From an uncultured Eubacteriales bacterium (lineage in GTDB: Bacteria > Bacillota > Clostridia > Peptostreptococcales > Anaerovoracaceae): 13,822 nucleotides of DNA. The notes beneath the pieces were generated by a model. The model worked only from the letters and a program-made list of their open reading frames with translations. It searched no databases and was not told where the DNA came from. Each line of letters starts with the position of its first letter. Positions within the stretch are counted from its first letter, which is position 1. The position numbers and the translations under genes were made by a program. The stretch lies in NCBI GenBank assembly GCA_900542245.1, contig UQMQ01000061.1, positions 1 through 13,822 on the forward strand, read 5' to 3'. This document shows, in pieces, positions 1 to 6,477 of this stretch.

Positions 1-24
1 CACAGTAAAGGAGGTGCATAGATT

Positions 25-228
25 ATGAACAATACTGATGTGCCTATCTGGGAAAAATATACTCTGACGATTGAAGAAGCGTCTAAATACTTCCGCATTG
101 GCGAAAAGAAATTGCGTAAATTAGCCGAAGAAAATATTGACGCTGGCTGGGTTATCGTGAACGGTAATCGTATTCAGATTAAGCGAAAACAATTTGAAAA
201 AATCATAGATACATTGGACGAAATCTAA
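25..228 (+). CDS. xis: Excisionase of Tn916 family (Xis)
   Basis: This 67-residue basic protein assists the integrase in cutting the element out of the chromosome. It bends DNA near the element ends and favours excision over integration. The body (TIEEASKYFRIGEKKLRKLAE, then NGNRIQIKRKQFEKIID) follows Tn916 Xis closely over its whole length, including the winged-helix core at about residues 13-60. An AAAGGAGGTG ribosome binding site at 7-16 stands in front of the ATG. It is followed by int after 78 bases, the usual arrangement, and is probably transcribed with it from upstream promoters outside the window. Length is normal for the family and nothing appears broken. Confidence 0.93.
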   Translation: MNNTDVPIWEKYTLTIEEASKYFRIGEKKLRKLAEENIDAGWVIVNGNRIQIKRKQFEKIIDTLDEI

Positions 229-256
229 TGTCATTGAGCCGTAGATATGGTATAAT
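228..256 (+). promoter_or_regulatory. Candidate int promoter between xis and int
   Basis: A perfect -10 hexamer TATAAT (251-256) lies 17 bases after ATGTCA (228-233), which matches four of six -35 positions. It would start transcription near 263, ahead of int. The -10 sits in the loop of an inverted repeat (235-242 with 272-279), so a bound protein or read-through transcript could affect it. Inferred from sequence only. Confidence 0.5.
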
Positions 257-279
257 AAGGTATAGCGTATCACGGCTCA
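235..279 (+). repeat. 8-bp inverted repeat around the int promoter
   Basis: TGAGCCGT (235-242) and ACGGCTCA (272-279) are perfect complements separated by 29 bases that contain the -10 hexamer. In a transcript reading through from xis this would form a stem just before the int ribosome binding site (AAAGGAG, 291-297). It could serve as an operator or a read-through control element; the sequence alone does not decide. Confidence 0.5.
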
Positions 280-306
280 TTCCATGACGGAAAGGAGCTT
301 TACACT

Positions 307-1497
307 ATGTCTAATGTAAAACGAAAAGACAGTAAAAATCGCAATTTGCGTAATGGAGAGAGCCAGCGAAAAGACGGAAGATACGTTTATAAATATACCG
401 ATATATACGGAAAGCCACAATCTATCTATTCTTGGAAACTTGTACCGACAGACAAGACACCTGCTGGAAAGCGTGATGATATTTCATTGAGGGAAAAAGA
501 AGCACAGATAAAAAAAGACCTTAACGACGGTATCGACACAGTCGGCGGTAAAATGACAGTCTGCCAGCTCTACGACAAGAAAAACAGCCAAAGAAAGAAC
601 ATCAAAAGGGCTACTGAAAAGGGACGACAGTATCTTATGAATGCTCTGAAAAATGACCCATTGGGTATGAGGGCGATTGATACTGTTAAGCAGTCGGACG
701 CTAAAGAATGGGCTATCAGAATGAGCGAAAAAGGATATGCCTATAAAACGATTGATAACTATAAGCGTTCCTTGAAAGCTTCATTTTACATGGCGATACA
801 AGACGACTGTATCAGAAAGAACCCATTTGAATTTAAGCTAAGTGATGTTCTGGAAGATGATACAGAGCAGAAAGTTATCCTTACACCAGAGCAGGAAGAA
901 CGCCTGCTTGCCTTTATGGAAAAGGACAAGATTTATAGTAAGTATTATGATGAGGTTGTGCTTCTGCTGGAAACGGGACTTCGTATTTCTGAATTTTGCG
1001 GACTGACGACGCATATTGATATGCAGAACAGAATACTCAATATAGACCACCAGTTATTGAAAGACAGCGAAATGGGCTACTATATTGAAACACCAAAGAC
1101 CAAAAACGGAAAACGGGAACTTCCATTGACAGAACGGGCTTATCAAGCAATCCAAAGAATACTAAAGAACAGAGGAAAAGCACAACCGCTGATTGTAGGT
1201 GGTTACAGCAATTTCCTATTCTTAAACCGTGAGGGCTTGCCTAAAGTTGCAGGAAACTATGAGGGCATGGTGCGAGGGCTGATTAAGAAGTATAACAAAT
1301 ATCACACGGACAAATTACCGAACATCACACCACATTCATTCAGACATACTTATTGTACGAACATGGCAAACAGAGGAATGAACCCAAATACTCTACAATA
1401 TCTCATGGGACACGCTAACATAACCATGACACTTGGTTATTACGCACACGGGACATTTCAATCTGCAAAAGCGGAGCTGGAAAGGCTGGCTTGTTAA
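307..1497 (+). CDS. int: Tn916/Tn1549-type tyrosine integrase
   Basis: This 396-residue site-specific recombinase inserts and excises the element. It has the three-part layout of the family: an arm-binding N-terminal domain (about 1-75), a SAM-like core-binding domain (about 80-175) and a catalytic domain (about 185-390). Catalytic residues are all present: Arg226 in TGLRISEFCGL, Lys264 in PKTKNGKRELPL, His343 and Arg346 in PHSFRHTY, His369 in LMGHANI, and the nucleophile Tyr379 in TLGYYAH. The ATG at 307 has AAAGGAG nine bases upstream. The gene is intact, so the element may still be mobile. It lies next to the element terminus, where its arm-type binding repeats are seen (1511-1531). Confidence 0.95.
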   Translation: MSNVKRKDSKNRNLRNGESQRKDGRYVYKYTDIYGKPQSIYSWKLVPTDKTPAGKRDDISLREKEAQIKKDLNDGIDTVGGKMTVCQLYDKKNSQRKNIKRATEKGRQYLMNALKNDPLGMRAIDTVKQSDAKEWAIRMSEKGYAYKTIDNYKRSLKASFYMAIQDDCIRKNPFEFKLSDVLEDDTEQKVILTPEQEERLLAFMEKDKIYSKYYDEVVLLLETGLRISEFCGLTTHIDMQNRILNIDHQLLKDSEMGYYIETPKTKNGKRELPLTERAYQAIQRILKNRGKAQPLIVGGYSNFLFLNREGLPKVAGNYEGMVRGLIKKYNKYHTDKLPNITPHSFRHTYCTNMANRGMNPNTLQYLMGHANITMTLGYYAHGTFQSAKAELERLAC

Positions 1498-1510
1498 TAT
1501 CGGAGCTTAT

Positions 1511-1531
1511 ATTTACTACTCATTTACTACT
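1511..1531 (+). repeat. Arm-type integrase-binding direct repeats (DR-2-like)
   Basis: ATTTACTACT occurs twice, at 1511-1520 and 1522-1531, with an 11-bp period, just after the int stop codon. Tn916 carries similar TTTACTAC-type repeats near its ends, which are bound by the N-terminal domain of Int. Position and sequence both fit that role. Confidence 0.7.
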
Positions 1532-1550
1532 TTTGGTTGCATTTTCATGC

Positions 1551-1635
1551 TGGTAAATGCCAGCTTATGCAAGGTATCTTCCAAAAAGAAAATACCGATA
1601 AAATCCTAAAATACGGGATATATCGGCATTTACCA
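1551..1635 (+). repeat. Nested inverted repeats at the element end
   Basis: TGGTAAATGCC (1551-1561) is the perfect complement of GGCATTTACCA (1625-1635). Inside it, AATACCGATA (1591-1600) pairs with TATCGGCATT (1621-1630) at nine of ten positions, and GCTGG (1549-1553) can pair with CCAGC (1560-1564). These are alternative structures sharing arms. They may end the int transcript or form part of the recombination site; there is no clear U-tract. Confidence 0.5.
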
Positions 1636-1683
1636 ACTTATGAAAAGATAATCAGAAATTTAGTAAGTTTTTAAACAAAAGAT

Positions 1684-2154
1684 TTATAAAAGCAGCTCCA
1701 TGTAAATATCCGATAGTTCAAAATGCGGTGTATCACAGGTGGTATAAGTAAATCCCATGCTTTCGTAAAGGCGCAGGGCAGATGTCAACTGGTGATTCGA
1801 GGAGAGGGTGAGTTTATGCTTACCTTCTTTTTTTGCAATTTCGACAACAGCTTCCATCAGTGCCCTGCCGATGCCCCGGCAGCGTGCGTTTTCCCGGACA
1901 CCGAGTTTCAGAACCTCACCGGAATCGCCGTTGTTTTCGAGCATGACCATGCCGAGCACATCTTGTGCGGGATGCGCTGCAGATAAAGTATCGTTGACTG
2001 CAAGCAGGACATGACCCCCGCCGTCCAGAATCCGCTCCGGGTGATTGACCATTTCGACGTCTAAATCCTCTAAAATGTCGTACTGTTTGAGCCAGGCCAG
2101 AGAAATTTCCGGCAGGGCTGCTTGATATGCTGCATGGTAAGGGATGATTTTCAT
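1684..2154 (-). CDS. GNAT-family N-acetyltransferase
   Basis: This predicted cytosolic protein of 156 residues should transfer an acetyl group from acetyl-CoA to an amine; the substrate cannot be read from sequence. The acetyl-CoA binding motif A is clear (LGVRENARCRGIGRALMEAV, with the R-C-R-G-I-G pyrophosphate loop). The later LRLYESMGF segment is the typical motif B, and the protein ends in SDIYMELLL. I chose the ATG at 2154 rather than the upstream ATG at 2169, because GGAGGTG lies about six bases before the 2154 ATG while the 2169 ATG overlaps that same Shine-Dalgarno. The stop codon is within roughly 0-35 bases of the inferred mobile-element junction, so the last residues or the terminator could have been altered by insertion. 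An extended -10 promoter is seen at 2257-2285. Confidence 0.85.
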   Translation of the reverse strand: MKIIPYHAAYQAALPEISLAWLKQYDILEDLDVEMVNHPERILDGGGHVLLAVNDTLSAAHPAQDVLGMVMLENNGDSGEVLKLGVRENARCRGIGRALMEAVVEIAKKEGKHKLTLSSNHQLTSALRLYESMGFTYTTCDTPHFELSDIYMELLL

Positions 2155-2256
2155 ACTTGACACCTCCATATCTTAAAAAGAGCTTCTCACGAAAACAGCT
2201 TGCGCTCTGCTACAAGCAGCGTTTGATACGCGTTTTGCGTTTTGCTGTGTAAACCT

Positions 2257-2285
2257 ATCATAGCATACGGCGCAGAGCGCGGCAA
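2257..2285 (-). promoter_or_regulatory. Promoter of the GNAT gene
   Basis: On the minus strand TTGCCG (2285-2280) and TATGAT (2262-2257) are separated by 17 bases, and the -10 is preceded by TGC, giving an extended -10. Transcription would start near 2250, about 95 bases before the GNAT start codon. Good match to a housekeeping promoter. Confidence 0.6.
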
Positions 2286-2341
2286 GGGGGGTAAAATTTC
2301 AAAATATAAATTTGTGCGGTTTTATAAATATACACTATAAA

Positions 2342-2369
2342 GCGATAAAGCGATGCCGCGATAAAACGA
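2342..2369 (+). repeat. Tandem 12-bp direct repeats upstream of hutH
   Basis: GCGATAAAGCGA (2342-2353) and GCGATAAAACGA (2358-2369) match at 11 of 12 positions and are offset by 16 bp. They sit in the divergent control region between the GNAT gene and hutH, about 85 bp before the main hut -35. They may be binding sites for a regulator; no family can be named. Confidence 0.4.
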
Positions 2370-2380
2370 CAAAATGTCGT
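2366..2380 (+). promoter_or_regulatory. 15-bp dyad, candidate operator upstream of hutH
   Basis: ACGACA (2366-2371) and TGTCGT (2375-2380) form a perfect 6-bp inverted repeat around AAA. Size and spacing suit a dimeric winged-helix regulator. The GntR-family protein encoded at the end of the hut cluster is one possible ligand, but I see no full second copy at that gene's own promoter. Confidence 0.4.
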
Positions 2381-2451
2381 ATGGCTTGACGGGTGGATCT
2401 TGGCAAAATCTAAGCAGATCTTTGATTTTTGCAGATTTGAACAAAAAAACT

Positions 2452-2481
2452 ATGGCATAATTTTCACAAAAATATTATAAT
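2452..2481 (+). promoter_or_regulatory. Main candidate promoter of the hut operon
   Basis: A perfect TATAAT (2476-2481) lies 18 bases after ATGGCA (2452-2457, four of six -35 positions). The -10 is embedded in a perfect 12-bp palindrome, ATATTATAATAT (2472-2483). Transcription would start near 2488, giving a leader of about 75 bases before hutH. A CodY-like box fills the spacer. Two further weaker possibilities in the region are TTGACG (2386-2391) with TCTAAG (2409-2414), and the downstream promoter at 2482-2511. Confidence 0.55.
2459..2473 (+). promoter_or_regulatory. CodY-like box across the hut promoter
   Basis: AATTTTCACAAAAAT matches the CodY consensus AATTTTCWGAAAATT at 13 of 15 positions and lies between the -35 and -10 of the main hut promoter, where binding would block RNA polymerase. 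In Bacillus subtilis the hut operon is known to be repressed by CodY when amino acids are plentiful. A weaker 11-of-15 match lies at 2294-2308. AT-rich DNA gives such matches by chance, so this is a candidate only. Confidence 0.42.
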
Positions 2482-2511
2482 ATGAGATAAGGACATGCAG
2501 TATGCTATATT
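2482..2511 (+). promoter_or_regulatory. Second candidate hut promoter (extended -10)
   Basis: TATATT (2506-2511) is preceded directly by TGC, an extended -10, with ATGAGA (2482-2487) 18 bases upstream as a partial -35. It would start transcription near 2518, 45 bases before hutH. The core GTATGCTAT is the same nine bases, in opposite orientation, as the GNAT promoter core. Confidence 0.4.
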
Positions 2512-2562
2512 GAATAAAAATACGATAAAAGTGGATATTTATAAGAAAATGGGGAGGGAAAA

Positions 2563-4104
2563 ATGGCAGTGATCATCAATGGGCGTGACCTCACGATCGA
2601 GCAGGTCATCAGCGTGTGCAGGCATCACGAAAAGGTGGAGCTTGCGCCGGAGGCTGTGGAGGCTGTAAAAAAGGCAAGGGCCTATGTCGAGAAAAAGGTG
2701 GCGGAGAAGGCTGTTGTCTACGGGCTGACCACAGGCTTCGGCAAGTTTGCGAATGTTGCGATCGATACCGAGCAGACAGCGGCGCTGCAGCGGAATTTAA
2801 TTATCAGCCATACCTGTTCGATGGGCAAGCCGTATGAACAGAAGTACGTCAGAGCAGCGATGCTTTTGAGAGCGAATTCTCTGGCGAGAGGAAATTCCGG
2901 CATTCGGCTGGAAACTCTGCAGACCTTGCTCGATATGCTGAATGCGGGCATCCATCCGATTGTACCGGAGAAGGGCTCAGTCGGCGCCTCCGGCGATCTG
3001 GCGCCGCTTTCATGCATTGCGTTGGGTCTGATCGGCTTAGGCAAGGTAGAGTATAAAGGCGAAGTGATTGAGGCAAAGGATGCGTTCGCGCAGGCAGATT
3101 TGACGCCGGTGGTGCTGGCCTCCAAAGAGGGGCTGGCGCTCAACAACGGTACGCAGATGCTGACAGCCGTCGGTCTGAATACGCTGTACGATGCGATAAA
3201 CCTGATGAAGATTGCGGATATCGCAGGCGCGCTGACCGGTGAGGCGCTGCATGCCATTGCCAAGGCTTATGATCCAAAAACCCATCTTCTTCGAGGACAT
3301 CAGGGGCAGATGGACGCGGCGGAGAATATGAGGACTCTGCTGGAGGGTTCTAAGAACGCACTGCCGCTGCACGATACAAAGGTACAGGACCCGTATTCCC
3401 AGCGCTGTCTGCCGCAGATCCACGGCGCGTCCAGAGATGCGATTGCTTATGTATATGGTGCTGTTTCGCGGGAAATTAACGCGGTTACGGACAATCCGAT
3501 CGTCTTTCCGGACGAGGACGAGGTCATCTCCGGCGGCAATTTTCACGGGCAGCCAATGGCATTGGCCTTCGACTTCCTGAAGATCGCGATCTCAGAGCTG
3601 GCGAATGTCGCGGAGCGAAGAACCGAGCGGCTGGTCAATCCGGCGATGTCCGAGGGGCTGCCTGCGTTCCTGGTCAAGGACGGCGGTTTGAACAACGGCT
3701 TTATGATCGCACAGTACGCCGCCGCGTCGATGGTTTCCGAGAACAAGGTGTACGACCACCCGGCTTGCGTGGATTCGATCCCGACATCGGCCAATCAGGA
3801 GGATCACGTATCCATGGGCGCGACCTCAGCCAGAACCGCCGCGATGGTGCTCGACAATGCGCAGAAGGTCATCGGCATCGAGCTGGCAGCTGCGGCACAG
3901 GCGATCTGGCTGCGTCAGGAAATGGGCGAACAGGGCATCGATAATCTGGCTCCGGCGACCAGAGCGGCGTATGATTTTATTCGCAGCAAGGCGGAACCGG
4001 TCGAGAAAGATATCTTGATGATCGATTATCTGGCAAAATTCGATGAGATGGTCAAGGATCATTCCATTTTGGAAGCAGTCACAAAGGTTGCAGATCTGAA
4101 ATAG
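2563..4104 (+). CDS. hutH: Histidine ammonia-lyase
   Basis: This 513-residue cytosolic enzyme removes ammonia from L-histidine to give urocanate, the first step of histidine breakdown. The Ala142-Ser143-Gly144 triad in GSVGASGDLAPLS forms the MIO electrophile; the numbering is identical to that of the Pseudomonas putida enzyme. Other active-site residues are present: Tyr53 in YGLTTGFGKF, Asn195 in LALNNGTQ, and Tyr278 and Arg281 in QDPYSQRC. A tyrosine lyase is less likely given the hut neighbours. Length is normal. The ATG at 2563 is preceded by GGGGAGGG (2551-2558). It is the first gene of the hut operon and is followed by an unusually long, structured spacer of 179 bp before hutU. Confidence 0.97.
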   Translation: MAVIINGRDLTIEQVISVCRHHEKVELAPEAVEAVKKARAYVEKKVAEKAVVYGLTTGFGKFANVAIDTEQTAALQRNLIISHTCSMGKPYEQKYVRAAMLLRANSLARGNSGIRLETLQTLLDMLNAGIHPIVPEKGSVGASGDLAPLSCIALGLIGLGKVEYKGEVIEAKDAFAQADLTPVVLASKEGLALNNGTQMLTAVGLNTLYDAINLMKIADIAGALTGEALHAIAKAYDPKTHLLRGHQGQMDAAENMRTLLEGSKNALPLHDTKVQDPYSQRCLPQIHGASRDAIAYVYGAVSREINAVTDNPIVFPDEDEVISGGNFHGQPMALAFDFLKIAISELANVAERRTERLVNPAMSEGLPAFLVKDGGLNNGFMIAQYAAASMVSENKVYDHPACVDSIPTSANQEDHVSMGATSARTAAMVLDNAQKVIGIELAAAAQAIWLRQEMGEQGIDNLAPATRAAYDFIRSKAEPVEKDILMIDYLAKFDEMVKDHSILEAVTKVADLK

Positions 4105-4283
4105 GCAGACGGAAGAGATCGCGGTTTCAAAAGCGTGGGAACGGTCGAAACCGACAGAGCAAAGTCGGCGCGTGTTTTCGCGTGCGAGGCCGCCGCGGGA
4201 AAAAAACATAGAAATACAGTGTAACACAGAGTAACGCAACATGGCAGAAGGATAGAACATAACGAACAGGAGGAACTGATATC
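4105..4283 (+). other. Structured 179-bp spacer between hutH and hutU
   Basis: The first half is GC-rich with overlapping inverted repeats; the second half is A-rich and ends in the hutU ribosome binding site (AGGAGGA, 4268-4274). CGGTTTC (4122-4128) pairs with GAAACCG (4147-4153), while CCGAC (4151-4155) pairs with GTCGG (4164-4168). The two stems share bases 4151-4153, so only one can form at a time. It shares short blocks (CAGAGCAA, GCGAGG, CCGCCGCGG) in the same order with the hutU-hutI spacer. There is no U-tract that would make it a standard terminator. I see no coding gene in it. Confidence 0.45.
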
Positions 4284-6308
4284 ATGCTCAAAAACGAAGA
4301 AATCAGAGGCGCAATGACAATCCAGCTTGGTAACGAATATCCGGACTATCCGGAATTTGCGGAAGGCATCCGTCGTGCGCCGGACAGAGGATTCCGGCTG
4401 ACCAAGGCGCAGACCAGGATCGCGCTCAAAAACGCATTAAGATACGTACCGGAGGAGCTGCATGCAAAGCTGGCGCCGGAGTTCATAGAGGAACTGACGA
4501 CCCGCGGCAGAATTTACGCTTACCGTTACAGACCGAAGGAAAGAATCTACGGCAAGCCAATCGACCAGTACAAAGGCAAATGCCTGGCAGGCAAGGCTTT
4601 CCAGGTGATGATCGACAACAACCTCGACTTTGACGTCGCGCTCTATCCATATGAACTGGTTACCTACGGTGAGACCGGATCGGTATGCCAGAACTGGCTG
4701 CAGTATCGGCTCATCAAAAAATATCTCGAAGAACTGACGGAGGATCAGACCTTGGTTGTGGAATCCGGACACCCGCTGGGACTGTTTCCGTCCAAACCAA
4801 CCGCGCCGCGTGTCATCATCACCAATTCCATCATGGTCGGTATGTATGACAATCTTGACGACTGGGAAATCGCCGAGGAAATGGGCGTAGCCAACTACGG
4901 ACAGATGACGGCGGGCGGCTGGATGTACATCGGACCGCAGGGCATCGTACATGGTACCTTTAATACGATTCTCAACGCCGGAAGAAAAGAGCTGGGCGTG
5001 CCGGAGGACGGCGATCTGACAGGTCATACTTTCGTATCTTCGGGTCTCGGCGGTATGAGCGGCGCACAGCCAAAGGCAGCCAACATCGCCAATGCTGTCG
5101 GTATTTTCGCGGAAGTCGACCTTTCTCGGATACAGACCAGACACGAGCAGGGCTGGGTCGATGTGATCATGGACGATATCGATGCAATTTTCAAGCTGGC
5201 AAAGGAAAAGCTCGCGGCAAAGGAGTCTATCTCCATCGCTTACCACGGCAATATCGTCGATCTGCTCGAAGCAGCGGTGGCAAAAGATTTCCATATCGAC
5301 CTGCTTTCCGACCAGACCTCCTGCCACAATGTCTATAACGGCGGCTACTGCCCGGTCAGCATGAGCTTTGAAGAAAGAACCCGGGAGCTGCACGAAAACC
5401 GCGACAACTTTATCAAGGAAGTTGATAAGACCCTGCACAGACATTACAAGGCGATCAAGACGCTGACGGAAAGAGGAACGTACTTCTTTGACTATGGCAA
5501 CTCTTTCATGAAGGCCATGTACGACGCCGGTGTGAAGGAAATCTCCAAGAACGGTTATGACGATAAGGACGGATTTATCTGGCCGTCCTATGTAGAGGAT
5601 ATCATGGGACCGATCCTCTTCGATTACGGCTACGGTCCGTTCCGCTGGGTCTGCCTGTCCGGCAAGCCGGAGGATCTGGATGCGACCGATAAGGCCGCGA
5701 TGGAGGTTATCGACCCGAACCGCCGCGGACAGGACAGAGACAACTGGATCTGGATTCGTGACGCGAAAAAGAACAAACTGGTCGTCGGTACGCAGGCGCG
5801 TATTCTGTATCAGGATGCGGAGGGCAGGCGCGATATCGGTCTGGCGTTCAACAAGCTGGTCCGGGAGGGCAAGATCGGTCCGGTCATGATGGGTCGCGAC
5901 CATCACGATGTATCCGGTACAGATTCTCCATTCCGGGAAACCTCCAACATCAAGGACGGCTCCAATGTGATGGCGGATATGGCAGTGCAGTGCTTCGCGG
6001 GCAATGCCGCCAGAGGGATGTCGCTCTGCGCGCTGCATAACGGCGGCGGTGTCGGCATCGGCAAGGCGATCAACGGCGGTTTCGGTCTCTTGCTCGACGG
6101 CTCCGAGCGCGTTGATGAAATCCTGCGTTCCGCGATGATGTGGGACGTTATGGGCGGCGTAGCCCGCAGAAACTGGGCGAGAAACGATCACGCGGTCGAA
6201 ACCTCCGTTGCCTACAACAAGAATTATGCGGGTAAGGGTCATATCACCATTCCGTTTATTGCGGATGATGCGTTGGTAGATGAGGCCGTAGATAAATTTG
6301 TAAAATAA
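4284..6308 (+). CDS. hutU: Urocanate hydratase, long form
   Basis: This 674-residue cytosolic enzyme adds water to urocanate to give 4-imidazolone-5-propionate, using tightly bound NAD+ as an electrophile. The glycine-rich NAD+ segment SSGLGGMSGAQPKAANIAN starts near residue 252. The GPFRWVCLSG segment carries Cys457, in the position of the cysteine implicated in the bacterial enzymes. At 674 residues it is about 120 longer than the 550-560-residue enzymes of Bacillus and Pseudomonas and close to the roughly 676 residues of the animal enzyme, so it belongs to the long subclass. The start at 4284 has AGGAGGA nine bases upstream. It is in the same operon as hutH and is followed by a 169-bp spacer with a long hairpin. 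Confidence 0.96.
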   Translation: MLKNEEIRGAMTIQLGNEYPDYPEFAEGIRRAPDRGFRLTKAQTRIALKNALRYVPEELHAKLAPEFIEELTTRGRIYAYRYRPKERIYGKPIDQYKGKCLAGKAFQVMIDNNLDFDVALYPYELVTYGETGSVCQNWLQYRLIKKYLEELTEDQTLVVESGHPLGLFPSKPTAPRVIITNSIMVGMYDNLDDWEIAEEMGVANYGQMTAGGWMYIGPQGIVHGTFNTILNAGRKELGVPEDGDLTGHTFVSSGLGGMSGAQPKAANIANAVGIFAEVDLSRIQTRHEQGWVDVIMDDIDAIFKLAKEKLAAKESISIAYHGNIVDLLEAAVAKDFHIDLLSDQTSCHNVYNGGYCPVSMSFEERTRELHENRDNFIKEVDKTLHRHYKAIKTLTERGTYFFDYGNSFMKAMYDAGVKEISKNGYDDKDGFIWPSYVEDIMGPILFDYGYGPFRWVCLSGKPEDLDATDKAAMEVIDPNRRGQDRDNWIWIRDAKKNKLVVGTQARILYQDAEGRRDIGLAFNKLVREGKIGPVMMGRDHHDVSGTDSPFRETSNIKDGSNVMADMAVQCFAGNAARGMSLCALHNGGGVGIGKAINGGFGLLLDGSERVDEILRSAMMWDVMGGVARRNWARNDHAVETSVAYNKNYAGKGHITIPFIADDALVDEAVDKFVK

Positions 6309-6335
6309 GGTATAAGGGAAAGCCGAGGCGGACCG

Positions 6336-6398
6336 GACTGTGCGGCCTTGCGAGGGGATTCGGAAGGTTTCTGTTCCCCGCGCAAGCCACGAACAGTC
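6336..6398 (+). repeat. Long imperfect hairpin between hutU and hutI
   Basis: GACTGT (6336-6341), CTTGCG (6347-6352) and GGGGA (6354-6358) pair in order with TCCCC (6375-6379), CGCAAG (6381-6386) and ACAGTC (6393-6398). That gives about 17 paired bases with small internal mismatches and a 16-base loop. It lies in the 169-bp spacer 6309-6477. No U-tract follows, so an ordinary terminator is unlikely; mRNA processing or protection, or an intergenic repeat element, are options. The rest of the spacer is GC-rich to about 6435, then A-rich up to the hutI ribosome binding site. Confidence 0.6.
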
Positions 6399-6477
6399 AG
6401 AGCAATCGCGCGAGGACAGAAGCCGCCGCGGCATGAAGTACAAAAATTTGAAAAACATAAAAACAAGAGGAAATCGT

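Larger units (their letters stand above)
1..1680 (+). mobile_element. Right end of a Tn916/Tn1549-family integrative conjugative element
   Basis: The sequence shows an excisionase gene, an integrase gene and a terminal non-coding segment in the order known from the right end of Tn916-like elements. The segment is visibly AT-richer than the GC-rich hut block, which fits recent transfer. After int come arm-type direct repeats (1511-1531) and inverted repeats, then host-like sequence begins at the 3' end of a GNAT gene. The exact crossover point cannot be fixed without the left end; I place it at about 1650-1685. The conjugation and cargo genes must lie left of the window, so resistance content is unknown. 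The 396-residue integrase is closer in length to the Tn1549 type than to the 405-residue Tn916 enzyme. Confidence 0.88.

Noticed and set aside
2344..2357. Possible catabolite-repression (cre) site upstream of hutH
   Set aside because: Only the central CG and part of the flanks match; the outer TG and CA positions are wrong.
6340..6477. In-frame upstream extension of hutI
   Set aside because: It would begin inside the spacer hairpin, has no ribosome site and is not family-like; the ATG at 6478 gives the normal length.
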